Assembly (NCBI GenBank): GCA_937930635.1
Contig: CALHCF010000017.1
Location: 62,001-126,000 of the forward strand
Length of the DNA: 64,000 nt
From: an uncultured Rhizobiaceae group bacterium
GTDB lineage: Bacteria; Pseudomonadota; Alphaproteobacteria; Rhizobiales; Rhizobiaceae
Reading direction: 5' to 3'
Below, piece by piece: positions 37,284-46,183 of the stretch. The position numbers and the translations under genes were made by a program. Within the stretch, counting starts at the first letter, position 1; each line of letters opens with the position of its first letter. The notes beneath the pieces are model-generated. The model did no database searches, had not been told where the DNA came from, and saw only the letters and a program-made list of their open reading frames with translations.

Positions 37284-39158
37284 CTAGCGCCTGGGCCTTC
37301 CACTGGTAGTTTCGCGTACGCGAGAACCACCAGCACCGGAAATTAAAGCAGAAGGATTGTTCTCAATGTTCCTGATAACACGATCAATGCGGTTGATCGA
37401 CTGACGTGCATCACGAATAAGGCTCTGTGTGTCTCCCAGGCCACGTCTGGTGAAAGAGGTAACGCTGCCTGAAATTTCAGAAATACGGGCATCAAGAACC
37501 CGTGCAGTCTTTCTAAACTGCGTGAGGGTTGCCCGCGCTTCGGCGACAAGTCCACTTCCGTCATTGGGACCAAGCAGCGCGTTGATCCTCTCAATCACCC
37601 CGTCAATCTTCTTCGACGACTCATTGAGACGCGCAGCAAGTTCACTGGTGTTGGTGACAACGCTATCTATATCGTCTCCCCGCCCCCGGAACCGACCCGT
37701 CACTGACGCAACATCATCAACAACACGCTGTGCTCCAGCCGATGCACTGGCAAAGCCATCTATGGCCGCATTGACCCGGGCCGCATCGATTGCAGCCAGC
37801 AGTGTTGTCACATTCTTACTGGCGGTGCTGAGATTGTTGATCAACGTGCGCACGACCTCCTGATCGACACCATCGACAATGCGACGCGCATTGGCAGCGG
37901 CCGTCGATACATCTTCAATTGTCTTGCTGACCTGTTTCTCATCTATTGAAGTCAGCACTTCATTGGCCCGCCCTGCAGCCTTTTCGAAGTTTTCGACAAC
38001 CGAGGTTACGCGCCAGGGTTCAACAGCACCGACAATGGTATCGACCTTACCCAGCGTGCCGGTAATCTGTTTTGAAAACGTTCCCAACTGAGTGGCAGCG
38101 TTGTTGACCGACGCGATCAACGTGGAAATTTGCTCGCGCTGATCAGCCAGCGTCTTTGAGAAAGCCTCGGCATTGGCGATTGTTCTGCCAACACTCTCTC
38201 CATCAACACCTGACAAGACTGAATCAACCTGACCTGCGGCCTTGCTGATATTGGACACGGCATCAGACACCTGCTTGGGGTCAACCGCCGCCAAAACCTG
38301 ATCTACCCGGTTTATGGTCTGTGATAGCGATGTGGACAGTGTCTCCAACTGACCTGCCGCCGCACTGACCGAACTCATAACGGCAGTAATCCGTTCCTGC
38401 TGGTCAGACAGGGTTTTGGTAAAAGCGGCAGCATTATCTACCGCACCCCGAACCGTGGTCGGGTCCACCGCACCAACAATCTTTTCAACCTGTGAAATTG
38501 TGCCATCGAGCTTGCCCGACAGACTTTCAAGCGACCTCGACATGGACCCTGCGCTTTGGAGGAACCGATTGAGGCCTTCACTGTTTTGCGAAAGCGACCG
38601 GGAAAAGACCTGTATGCTGCCAATCGTGTCGGTAACATTGGTGCTGTTTTGAGCAACAAACGACTCAAGCGACCCCATGATGCGCTCTGTACGCGATGCT
38701 ATCGCGGTCACGCGCTTCAACAGATCAACCAGCGCCGCCGGATCACCGCTGATACTGGGTGTTGGCCCGTCTTCCGCCGGGTCTTTCAGCAGCGCAGGAG
38801 CCACCGGGCTGCCGCCGTCAAGCTGGATATAAGCGCCGCCCGAAAGCCCTCTAATTCCGATACTGGCCCGTGTATCTTCGCGCACAGGGGTATTCTTGTT
38901 GATTTCGGTATGCACAATCACATAGCGCGGATCATCGGTGTCCAAGGACAAAGTCCTCACCCGCCCAACATTGATACCGTTAAACTGGACAGGACTGCCT
39001 GCCCCCAGACCGGAAACCGACCCCTGAATACGAACATCCAAGGGTGCCAGGTTGTTTCCGTCAGAATACCGCCCAAACCAATAGGTCAGCACAAACGCCG
39101 AAACGATTGCAGCCAAAGCAAATATACCAACAGCAATGTAGTTTGCTCTCGTCTCCAT
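37284..39158 (-). CDS. mlaD: MCE/MlaD-family substrate-binding protein with repeated helical tail
   Basis: Periplasmic lipid-binding component of an Mla-like transporter, 624 residues. It has an N-terminal membrane helix (6-28) and one MCE domain (39-117, with GLGAGSPVQFNGINVGRV and IGIRGLSGGAYIQL). A long helical tail carries repeats: AFTKTLSDQQERITAVMSSV (245-264) and AFSKTLADQREQISTLIASV (332-351) lie 87 residues apart. At three to four times the length of E. coli MlaD it could form a periplasm-spanning barrel or rod. It follows mlaF after 46 bases. Confidence 0.9.
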   Translation of the reverse strand: METRANYIAVGIFALAAIVSAFVLTYWFGRYSDGNNLAPLDVRIQGSVSGLGAGSPVQFNGINVGRVRTLSLDTDDPRYVIVHTEINKNTPVREDTRASIGIRGLSGGAYIQLDGGSPVAPALLKDPAEDGPTPSISGDPAALVDLLKRVTAIASRTERIMGSLESFVAQNSTNVTDTIGSIQVFSRSLSQNSEGLNRFLQSAGSMSRSLESLSGKLDGTISQVEKIVGAVDPTTVRGAVDNAAAFTKTLSDQQERITAVMSSVSAAAGQLETLSTSLSQTINRVDQVLAAVDPKQVSDAVSNISKAAGQVDSVLSGVDGESVGRTIANAEAFSKTLADQREQISTLIASVNNAATQLGTFSKQITGTLGKVDTIVGAVEPWRVTSVVENFEKAAGRANEVLTSIDEKQVSKTIEDVSTAAANARRIVDGVDQEVVRTLINNLSTASKNVTTLLAAIDAARVNAAIDGFASASAGAQRVVDDVASVTGRFRGRGDDIDSVVTNTSELAARLNESSKKIDGVIERINALLGPNDGSGLVAEARATLTQFRKTARVLDARISEISGSVTSFTRRGLGDTQSLIRDARQSINRIDRVIRNIENNPSALISGAGGSRVRETTSGRPRR

Positions 39159-39204
39159 ACTGCCTTCTAGCTTGTCCTTGGTATTTACACCATGGCAACG
39201 CCCG

Positions 39205-40014
39205 TCACGACGTCAGATGCGGCACAAGTTTTTGTGCACGTTTTCCCAAAAAGTACGAAATGACCCAGGGGTCATCGACCTCCATCATTTTTTCCAGCGA
39301 TCCGTGCACCAGCACTTTTCCGTCTCTCAATACGGCAATACGGTCGCAAACCGCTTCCAGACTGTCGAGGTCATGCGTGACCATGAACACGGTCAGCCCC
39401 AGCGTATCCCTCAAAGATGCAATAAGCTCATCAAATTCCGCCGCCCCGATCGGATCGAGACCTGATGTCGGCTCATCCAGGAAAACAAGATCGGGGTCCA
39501 GCGCGAGAGCGCGCGCCAGGCCCGCCCGCTTGATCATGCCGCCTGACAACTGGGATGGATATTTATCGGCAGCATCCGCGGGCAGACCAACGAGATCCAT
39601 CTTCACAGCCGCCATCTCATCCATCAAACGCTGATCAAGATTGAAATATTCCCGCATGGGAACCTGAATATTTTCACGCACCGTCAATGATGAAAACAGC
39701 GCGCCATGCTGAAACAACACGCCCATGCGCTGGTCTATGGAGAGGCGGGTTGGTCCATCCGCATGATCATAGTCGATGCCAAAAAGCTCAATCTGACCGG
39801 CTTCTCGCCGCACCAGACCGAGTATGGCGCGCATCAGCACCGACTTGCCAGTACCGGAGCCGCCGACAAATGCCAGAATTTCACCGCGATATACGTCGAG
39901 GTCCAATTCGTGCAGCACTCGGTTTTTGCCAAAAGCGACATTGACCCCGCGAACCCGCAGCACGACTTCGCGATCATCGACCCCTGGTTTTTCCTGCCCC
40001 TTAGATGACGCCAT
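39205..40014 (-). CDS. mlaF: ABC transporter ATP-binding protein, MlaF-like
   Basis: ATPase of the lipid transporter, 269 residues from the ATG at 40014 (a TTG at 40029 overlaps the permease stop). It has Walker A VGGSGTGKS, signature LSGGMIKRAGLARAL, Walker B DLVFLDEPTSGLDP and the switch His in MVTHDL. The LSGGM variant and YRGEILAFVGGSGTGKS are typical of the Mla/Ttg2A group. It lies between the permease and MCE genes, 11 bases after the permease stop. Confidence 0.93.
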   Translation of the reverse strand: MASSKGQEKPGVDDREVVLRVRGVNVAFGKNRVLHELDLDVYRGEILAFVGGSGTGKSVLMRAILGLVRREAGQIELFGIDYDHADGPTRLSIDQRMGVLFQHGALFSSLTVRENIQVPMREYFNLDQRLMDEMAAVKMDLVGLPADAADKYPSQLSGGMIKRAGLARALALDPDLVFLDEPTSGLDPIGAAEFDELIASLRDTLGLTVFMVTHDLDSLEAVCDRIAVLRDGKVLVHGSLEKMMEVDDPWVISYFLGKRAQKLVPHLTS

Positions 40015-40025
40015 GGAACCGTCTC

Positions 40026-41159
40026 TCAATAGTCAACTGCGGCGTAGTACATGGCAAACAATCCATCGACCACGATGACCACGAAAATCGAACGCACGAC
40101 CGCAGATGTTGTATGGCGACCAAGAGATTCAGCACTTCCTCCCACTTTCAACCCCTCCACCGTGGCAACCAGTCCGATGATGATTGCCATGCATGGCGCC
40201 TTGATCAGTCCGGAAATGAGATGGTTGGAGCCGACGCTTGCCTGCAACGCATCAAGAAACTGCCCCGGTGTTATTCCCACATAGAGGTCAGCAACAACCA
40301 TAGCCCCTGCAATACCGGCGAAATCAGCCAGAAGTGTGAGAATTGGCAGCGCAATGATCAGGGCAACCAGACGAGGAAAAACCAGCACCCCGATGGGGTT
40401 GAGACCAATAACCTGCAGCGCATCAATTTCCTCGCGCATTTTCATGGTGCCGATCTCAGCCGTTATGGCGCTTCCGGTTCGGCCGGCGACCATGATTGCA
40501 GTGAGCAGGACGCCAATTTCGCGCAACAGCAAAATACCGACCAGATCCACAACCAGAAGCTCTTCCCCAAACTGCTTAAGCTGGAATGCACCCTGTTGCG
40601 CGATGATCGCACCAATCAGAAAGGACATCACGGCAATGACGGGCACCGCCTTGAGCCCCATGTGATCAAGCTGATTGATGATTGATTTTGGGCGAAAACG
40701 ACGGCCTGAACGACCGGCCGCCCGTGGTCCCCGAATGGACGCGCCAAGCAGGTAGAAAGCCATGACCATATCACGTGCCATGCCTGTAACCGCCTGCCCC
40801 AACGCCTCAAAGACATTGATCGGCAGCAGGGAGCGGGACCGCTCAATCGGTCCGTCATCCTGAGTATGAGGCCCGACCACCTCAACCAGCCGCAGGTGCC
40901 GCTCATTGGTATCGAGATGATGGAATGTGGCCCCGGTTTTTTGCGCATCACGCCGCAACCGTTCAACCATCCAGGCAGCGGCTGTATCAAAACTCGTGAC
41001 AGCGCTTGTATCGAATTCAATGGCCGCGAATTTCTCTGTCCCAAGCTGCCGCAGGCTGGCATCGACATCGCCAAGCGTTGAAATCGTCCAATCGCCCGTA
41101 CCACGAACGACCCAACGGTCCGACAGACGCTCAACATTTATGGATGCTGGAACTGACAA
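40026..41159 (-). CDS. mlaE: MlaE-family ABC permease with N-terminal STAS domain
   Basis: Membrane component of the lipid transporter, 377 residues. Residues about 10-110 form a STAS-like domain (WTISTLGDVDASLRQLG, FDTSAVTSFDTAAAW), which in other species is the separate MlaB protein; here it is fused, as in many alphaproteobacteria. The permease part holds five to six helices and the MlaE signature ITAEIGTMKMREEIDALQVIGLNPIGVLVFPR. It is the first gene of the operon mlaE-mlaF-mlaD-lipoprotein. No mlaC is seen nearby. Confidence 0.93.
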   Translation of the reverse strand: MSVPASINVERLSDRWVVRGTGDWTISTLGDVDASLRQLGTEKFAAIEFDTSAVTSFDTAAAWMVERLRRDAQKTGATFHHLDTNERHLRLVEVVGPHTQDDGPIERSRSLLPINVFEALGQAVTGMARDMVMAFYLLGASIRGPRAAGRSGRRFRPKSIINQLDHMGLKAVPVIAVMSFLIGAIIAQQGAFQLKQFGEELLVVDLVGILLLREIGVLLTAIMVAGRTGSAITAEIGTMKMREEIDALQVIGLNPIGVLVFPRLVALIIALPILTLLADFAGIAGAMVVADLYVGITPGQFLDALQASVGSNHLISGLIKAPCMAIIIGLVATVEGLKVGGSAESLGRHTTSAVVRSIFVVIVVDGLFAMYYAAVDY

Positions 41160-41259
41160 GCTCTACTGTTCCGGATCACGGTCCCAAGGTCAGCAATCAT
41201 GCCATTTCCAGTCGAACGCGTCCATGTAAGATGCAATCATTCAGGTGCAGATTGGCAAT

Positions 41260-42171
41260 CTATCTTGCCAACAGGATAAGCAGGATTGCGACGGCGATCA
41301 AAACGATCCCGAAAACCTCCAGACGCGAAACTTTTTCACGAAAATAAAAAACACTGGCAGCGAAGGTGAAAAGCAATTCAACCTGACCCAGCGCCCTGAC
41401 ATAAGCAGCATTTTGAAGCGCAAAAGCTGTGAACCAGCAAACCGACGCGACCATGCCGACAATACCAACCGGCCCAGCAACGCGCCATTCCTTCAAAACC
41501 CGCAGCAATTCAGCCCGGTTAAAAATGAGGAACCACCCTCCCATCATGATCGACTGCATCAAAAGCGCACCTGCCAGCGCAAACGCCGCGGCTATGATGA
41601 AATCTGCACCATCGAGTGCCAGAACCGCTCCCCGGAAAAACACAACGGAAGCACCAAGCAATGCTGCACATAAAAGCCCGATCCACGTGGCTTTTTCCCT
41701 AAGACCGCGCAAAACTCCCATGATCGACAGTTTCGTTTCATTGAAGGCCAGAAGGACAGTCCCTGCAGCTCCAGCAGCAATTGCGAAAATGCCAACAGGC
41801 CCGACTGTATCTCCCAGCAACAAGGCACCGAGTATCGCAATCAGAACAACTTCCAGTTTGGAGAACGTTGTTCCCACCGCAAAACTTCTGAATGAAAACA
41901 TCCACAAAAGGACGACGGTGAACAGAATTTGTGCAACAGCACCAAGGGCGCAGTAAACCAGAAACCGCTCATTGATCCCGGGAACTTCATAGCCGCCCCA
42001 AAAACTCAACGCCGCGACATACAGGAGTGCAAGTGGTAACGCGTAGAGAAACCGCGCATAGGCCGCTCCGGCCGTCGACAAACGCCCCTGGATCGACTTC
42101 TGGAGCATCGAACGCAGGTTTTGAAGAAAAGCTGCAGCAATCGTGATGGGAACCCAGAGCGAAATCATCAC
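41260..42171 (-). CDS. EamA/DMT-family transporter
   Basis: A 303-residue protein with about ten hydrophobic helices in two similar halves, as in EamA drug/metabolite transporters. Visible text includes VPITIAAAFLQNLRSMLQKS, LFTVVLLWMFSFRSFAVGTTFSKLEVV at the end of half one, and VRALGQVELLFTFAASVFYFREKVSR near the C-terminus, the standard signature of half two. It lies between the Mla operon and ribH on the same strand; the 40-base gap to ribH suggests ribH is upstream in the transcript. The substrate is unknown. No link to riboflavin export can be claimed beyond location. Confidence 0.87.
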   Translation of the reverse strand: MMISLWVPITIAAAFLQNLRSMLQKSIQGRLSTAGAAYARFLYALPLALLYVAALSFWGGYEVPGINERFLVYCALGAVAQILFTVVLLWMFSFRSFAVGTTFSKLEVVLIAILGALLLGDTVGPVGIFAIAAGAAGTVLLAFNETKLSIMGVLRGLREKATWIGLLCAALLGASVVFFRGAVLALDGADFIIAAAFALAGALLMQSIMMGGWFLIFNRAELLRVLKEWRVAGPVGIVGMVASVCWFTAFALQNAAYVRALGQVELLFTFAASVFYFREKVSRLEVFGIVLIAVAILLILLAR

Positions 42172-42211
42172 ACGCCGTGTATTTCAGTTGTCATGCCTTC
42201 AAGCATCAAAA

Positions 42212-42646
42212 CTAGGCCGCCAACATCGTGCGGGTTTGCTCAATCATAAGCGCGGCCCGCGCCGCTTCACGCCCTTTTTCAACGAAATGAGCTCTGAATA
42301 TCTCACGATGATGGTCTGTCTCCTGATAGTGATGGGGTGTCAGCGAGACAGAAAGGATCGGAACACCCGTATCAAGAGCAACCCGCATCAAACCGTCAAC
42401 CACAGCACCGGCAACAAACTCGTGACGGTAAATCCCCCCATCAACCACCAGGGCCGCTGCCGCCACTGCGGCGTAGCGACCACTTGTCGCAAGATCCTTG
42501 GCCAACAGAGGCATCTCAAAAGCCCCCGGCACGTCAAAAACCTGAACCTTGTCCGCGGGTATAAGCTCGCAAAACCCGTCCAGTGCGCGATCAACAATAT
42601 CGCCATGCCAATTGGCTTTGATAAATGCGTAGCGGGTGGTGGTCAT
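42212..42646 (-). CDS. ribH: 6,7-dimethyl-8-ribityllumazine synthase, RibH2-like
   Basis: Penultimate step of riboflavin synthesis, 144 residues. The motif PGAFEMPLLAK and DGGIYRHEFVAGAVVDGLMRV are the lumazine synthase core, and SLTPHHYQE at the usual active-site His region is the RibH2 type, as known from Brucella and Mesorhizobium (from memory). The ribosome site AAAAGGAG lies 7 bases before the ATG. An FMN riboswitch lies upstream. A second ribH, in a rib operon, would be expected elsewhere. The EamA gene follows. Confidence 0.93.
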   Translation of the reverse strand: MTTTRYAFIKANWHGDIVDRALDGFCELIPADKVQVFDVPGAFEMPLLAKDLATSGRYAAVAAAALVVDGGIYRHEFVAGAVVDGLMRVALDTGVPILSVSLTPHHYQETDHHREIFRAHFVEKGREAARAALMIEQTRTMLAA

Positions 42647-42724
42647 GGCAATCTCCTTTTAAGCAACGACACTGTCACCCAAGGCGATTACGGATCAGCC
42701 GCAGCCGGGATACGGCGCAGCTGA

Positions 42725-42866
42725 TACGTTCTCTTCCATCCGGACTTTAACCGTCGGCTCAGGCCTCTCACCTGATCTGCTTGACCCTTCCAGCGGAAGG
42801 CGCTCGCGGGCTCGCATATGTTCACATGCATACCGCCGGTGGGGAATTTCACCCCGCCCTGAGAAC
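42725..42866 (-). promoter_or_regulatory. FMN riboswitch (RFN element) upstream of ribH
   Basis: On the minus strand the conserved RFN blocks appear in order: CTCAGGGCGGGGTGAAATTC, CCCACCGGCGGTA, GAGCCCGCGAGCG, GGGTCAAGCAGATC, GAGCCGACGGTTAAAGTCC and GGATGGAAGAGAACG. These form the six-helix junction that binds flavin mononucleotide. About 80 bases lie between it and the ribH start codon, with a strong ribosome site, so FMN probably represses ribH translation or causes termination. Confidence 0.95.
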
Positions 42867-42903
42867 AACATCACTATCTTCGAAATCCAGAAGGCAGGCA
42901 AGC

Positions 42904-43881
42904 CTATAAGGCCAAGGCACGGGCCATGATATCCGCATCAATATTACCGCCCGACAGAACGACCAGTACTGACTGGCCGGAAACATCAACCTTTCCCGAA
43001 AGCAGCGCAGCCAGCGCAACAGCACCGCCTGGTTCAACAACAAGCTTGAACTCCCGAAAGGCAAAGGCAACAGCCCGCAGCGCTTCTTCGTCGCTGACAA
43101 CCAGCCCGTCCGACAAACTATCCTTGCAGATTTCAAAAGCTATCTTACCAGGCATCGGTGTCAGCAGCGCGTCACAGACGCTGGGGGTCTTCACATTGCC
43201 ACCAAGACGCTTTCCGGCACGCAGGGAACGTGACTGATCATCATAGCCCTGCGGTTCAACCGGATGAACATCGACGGCCGGGAAATAGTGTTTCAGCGCC
43301 AGCAGCACGCCCGAGGTCAGCCCTCCACCGCCAGTACAGACCAGAACACGATCCGGAGTCACACCAAGCGCATTCATATCCTGCGCCATTTCCAGACCTG
43401 CCGTGCCCTGCCCGGCAATGACATAACGGTTGTCATAGGGATGGATGACCGGCGCTCCGGTGTCCTTCGACAAGGCTTCGACAATCGCTTCGCGATCCTC
43501 ATTGTGACGGTCATAATCGATGATCTGCGCGCCCGACCGACGGGTACGATCCTTCTTTGCCTGCGGTGCATCGGACGGCATGACAATGCGAGCCCTCAAA
43601 CCCTTGATCCGTGCCGCCTCGGCAACGCCCTGTGCATGATTTCCAGAAGAACAGGCAAGAATTCCTTCCTGACTATTTACTTCACCTAAATTCTCTATCG
43701 CATTGAAAGCACCACGAAACTTGAAACTACCCGTACGCTGAAGACATTCCGGTTTGAGAAATATCTGCGCATCCAGTTTTTGATCCAGAACGTCCGAGCG
43801 CAGGAGCGGCGTGCGGATAGCCTGTCCTGCGATCGCATTCGCAGCCTTCTCGATATCGCTAAAATCAACGGTGTCTTGCAT
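42904..43881 (-). CDS. Threonine/serine dehydratase (PLP, TdcB/IlvA catalytic type)
   Basis: Deaminates threonine or serine, 325 residues. The PLP lysine lies in GSFKFRGAFNAI, the phosphate loop is TGGGGLTSG, and SSGNHAQGVA is the asparagine loop. No C-terminal ACT-like regulatory domain is present, so it is catabolic or serine-racemase-like rather than full-length biosynthetic IlvA. The open frame runs to 44217, but the ATG at 43879-43881 gives the family N-terminus and the upstream part overlaps the SDR gene. The FMN riboswitch begins 38 bases after its stop. Confidence 0.88.
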   Translation of the reverse strand: MQDTVDFSDIEKAANAIAGQAIRTPLLRSDVLDQKLDAQIFLKPECLQRTGSFKFRGAFNAIENLGEVNSQEGILACSSGNHAQGVAEAARIKGLRARIVMPSDAPQAKKDRTRRSGAQIIDYDRHNEDREAIVEALSKDTGAPVIHPYDNRYVIAGQGTAGLEMAQDMNALGVTPDRVLVCTGGGGLTSGVLLALKHYFPAVDVHPVEPQGYDDQSRSLRAGKRLGGNVKTPSVCDALLTPMPGKIAFEICKDSLSDGLVVSDEEALRAVAFAFREFKLVVEPGGAVALAALLSGKVDVSGQSVLVVLSGGNIDADIMARALAL

Positions 43882-44041
43882 GAATCTCACCCAAGATAAA
43901 TTTCTCCTCTGGCCGTAGGCGCCTACAATCTCCGGGTCAAGCGTATCAGACTGTTTGAAAAAACCGGGTTTCCTCAATCGCGCCTTGGCAGCCTGCATTG
44001 TTTGAGCAATGATCTTTCCATGCAAATCTGGGAGAAACCTT

Positions 44042-44821
44042 ATGGATCTGGGTATCAAGGGACGTAAAGCCATCGTATGCGCATCAAGCGAAGGACTGGG
44101 CAAGGGATGCGCCCGTGCTCTCGCAGAAGCAGGCTGCGAAGTGATCGTCAACGCACGGACACAGGCCACCGTTGAGTCCACGGTGGCTGAACTGCGCAAC
44201 TCCACGGATGCCACCATAACCGGTGTCGCCGCCGATGTTGGAACGGCTGAGGGTCAACAGGCCATTCTGGCTGCCTGTCCCTCCCCCGACATTCTTGTCA
44301 ACAACAACGGCGGGCCACCACGCCGCAATTTTAACGAGCTTGACCGTCAGGCCATGATTGAGGGTGTTGTACAAAACATGGTGACGCCCATCGAACTCAT
44401 CCAGGCGGTCGCCGATGGCATGGCCGAAAGGCAATTCGGGCGCATCGTCAACATCACATCACTTTCAGTTCTCATGCCAATTGAAGGGCTGGACCTTTCT
44501 TCAGGTGCCAGAGCGGGTCTGACCGCCTTTCTGGCCGGAGTGCGCCCTCTCTATGCAGCTCACAATGTCACCATGAACAACCTGCTTCCAGGCAAGATGG
44601 ACACCAAACGCCTGCGTGGTGGCCTTGAAGCAGCAGCAAAAGCAAGAAACATTGATGTAGAGAAAGTTGCCCAGGCTCAGATGGACGAAATTCCAGCCAG
44701 GCGCTTTGGTACGGCGGATGAATTTGGCAATGCCTGCGCATTCCTGTGTTCTGCCCACGCTGGTTATATTACCGGCCAGAATATTCTGATGGATGGCGGA
44801 TTGTACCCGCACGCCTTCTAA
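44042..44821 (+). CDS. Short-chain dehydrogenase/reductase with atypical active site
   Basis: SDR of 259 residues with glycine loop CASSEGLGKGCA (about 13-24), NNNGG (87-91) and Ser140 in NITS. The normal Tyr-x-x-x-Lys is absent: the aligned place reads SSGARAGL, with Ser and Arg instead (153-157). An unconventional SDR subgroup with this change is known to me as 3-oxoacyl-ACP-reductase-like annotations, but its activity is unclear. The ATG at 44042 has GGAGAA nine bases upstream and is preferred over one at 44009. It is divergent from the dehydratase. Confidence 0.85.
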   Translation: MDLGIKGRKAIVCASSEGLGKGCARALAEAGCEVIVNARTQATVESTVAELRNSTDATITGVAADVGTAEGQQAILAACPSPDILVNNNGGPPRRNFNELDRQAMIEGVVQNMVTPIELIQAVADGMAERQFGRIVNITSLSVLMPIEGLDLSSGARAGLTAFLAGVRPLYAAHNVTMNNLLPGKMDTKRLRGGLEAAAKARNIDVEKVAQAQMDEIPARRFGTADEFGNACAFLCSAHAGYITGQNILMDGGLYPHAF

Positions 44822-44977
44822 CGGCTGCAGAACCGCATCTGCCACGTGCAAAGAGTTGGAAATTGTTAACCTTGCGTCACTTTTTTTGATCAAAAGCCCT
44901 TATTTCTATTGATTCTTGCGCAAGAACCCGCTGCAATGAATCAGCGGCAGGGGATTTAATTAAAAACGGGCGCTGTT

Positions 44978-46183
44978 TTGCGTATTTTGAGTATCATGGA
45001 CGGCTTGGTGTGCTGCTTTGCGCGGTATATGCGCTCTTTTGCGGGTCTATTGGGCCTGTTTTCGGCTTGTATAGTCTTTTTGACGACAGTGAACCCAACC
45101 CCGGCAAACGCCCAGTCTGCCAGTTGCACACGCCTTGAGCGGCAACTGGTTTCATTAGGCCGCGGGAAAGTGCGCAAACGGTCATCCAACCGGTTCTCAT
45201 CAGCAATCCGCTCGCAAAAGCGAGAAATTTCACGCATGAAGTCGGCTATGCGGCAGCGCGGTTGTTCAACCAAAAAATGGTTTTTCGTGCGCGATGCTCA
45301 TTCATCTTGCTCCGGCTATCGCAACACGTTGGGAAGGATGCAAAGAAACCTGAAGTCTTTGCAGCGTAAAGGCGGCGGGAGTGCGGGATCGTCAGAACGC
45401 ACTATCCGCTCGGTGGCAAAACAGCGCCGCTCCATTAAACGCCGCATGCAACGTGCAGGTTGTTTTAAAAAGAATGTCCGCAGCGCCAGCCTTCGTAAGA
45501 AACAACGCCGCAGTTCTGTGGTTGAACAAATATTTGGTCGCAATGCCAAAAAACGTCCGGTGAGTGCGGCACAGCGCAAACGGGACAAACGGCGACTGGA
45601 ACGGGCTCTGCGGCGCTCGCGCGACTCCAAATCCAAAGTGAAGAATACCGTGCGCACCATCTGTGTGCGGACCTGTGACGGCTTTTTCTTTCCCGTAAGC
45701 TTTTCCACCAGCAAAGGCGGAGTGGCCCGGGATTCCCAAAACTGCAACAACTTGTGTCCAGGAACCGATATGGAACTGTTCTTCCACAAGACAGCCAACG
45801 AAACCGTCGAGGAAATGATCTCGGTTCGCGATGGCAAGAAATACCTGGATCATCCCAATGCTTTTGCTCACCAGCAGCGCTTCGACCCGGCCTGTCGGTG
45901 CAACCATAGTCTGGCCCGCAAGAACAGAAAGAAACAGTCCACGCCGAAGCAAGATGGCCTGCCAAAACTGAGAATTGCCGAGGAACGCAAGGTTATATCG
46001 CGCGTTGCCATGCCTGCCTGGCGCATCGACCGGGGACAGGATCCCGAAACTCTGGGCAATTTACGGGGTGCGCTGTCCGTCGATTCCATGGCCAAACTGA
46101 AATCCAAAGGACCCGGTACGGAAGTCGCACAGCAAACCCGGCGTATCAGGGTAATCGGCGACGCGTTCTTTCCCACCCAATAA
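44978..46183 (+). CDS. DUF2865 domain protein
   Basis: Exported protein of 395-401 residues depending on the start (TTG 44978, ATG 44996, ATG 45029). A hydrophobic segment at the front ([16 protein letters not shown], then PANAQS) is a signal peptide. The mature part is strongly basic, rich in Arg, Lys and Ser, with the DUF2865 signature [20 protein letters not shown] and [14 protein letters not shown], whose four cysteines could form disulfides. DUF2865 is limited to Hyphomicrobiales as far as I recall, with unknown function. The 3' end overlaps gltX by 38 bases (convergent). Confidence 0.85.
   Translation: MRILSIMDGLVCCFARYMRSFAGLLGLFSACIVFLTTVNPTPANAQSASCTRLERQLVSLGRGKVRKRSSNRFSSAIRSQKREISRMKSAMRQRGCSTKKWFFVRDAHSSCSGYRNTLGRMQRNLKSLQRKGGGSAGSSERTIRSVAKQRRSIKRRMQRAGCFKKNVRSASLRKKQRRSSVVEQIFGRNAKKRPVSAAQRKRDKRRLERALRRSRDSKSKVKNTVRTICVRTCDGFFFPVSFSTSKGGVARDSQNCNNLCPGTDMELFFHKTANETVEEMISVRDGKKYLDHPNAFAHQQRFDPACRCNHSLARKNRKKQSTPKQDGLPKLRIAEERKVISRVAMPAWRIDRGQDPETLGNLRGALSVDSMAKLKSKGPGTEVAQQTRRIRVIGDAFFPTQ

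Noticed and set aside
43882..44217. N-terminal extension of the threonine dehydratase
   Set aside because: It overlaps the divergent SDR gene and adds a non-conserved segment; the ATG at 43881 gives the family start.
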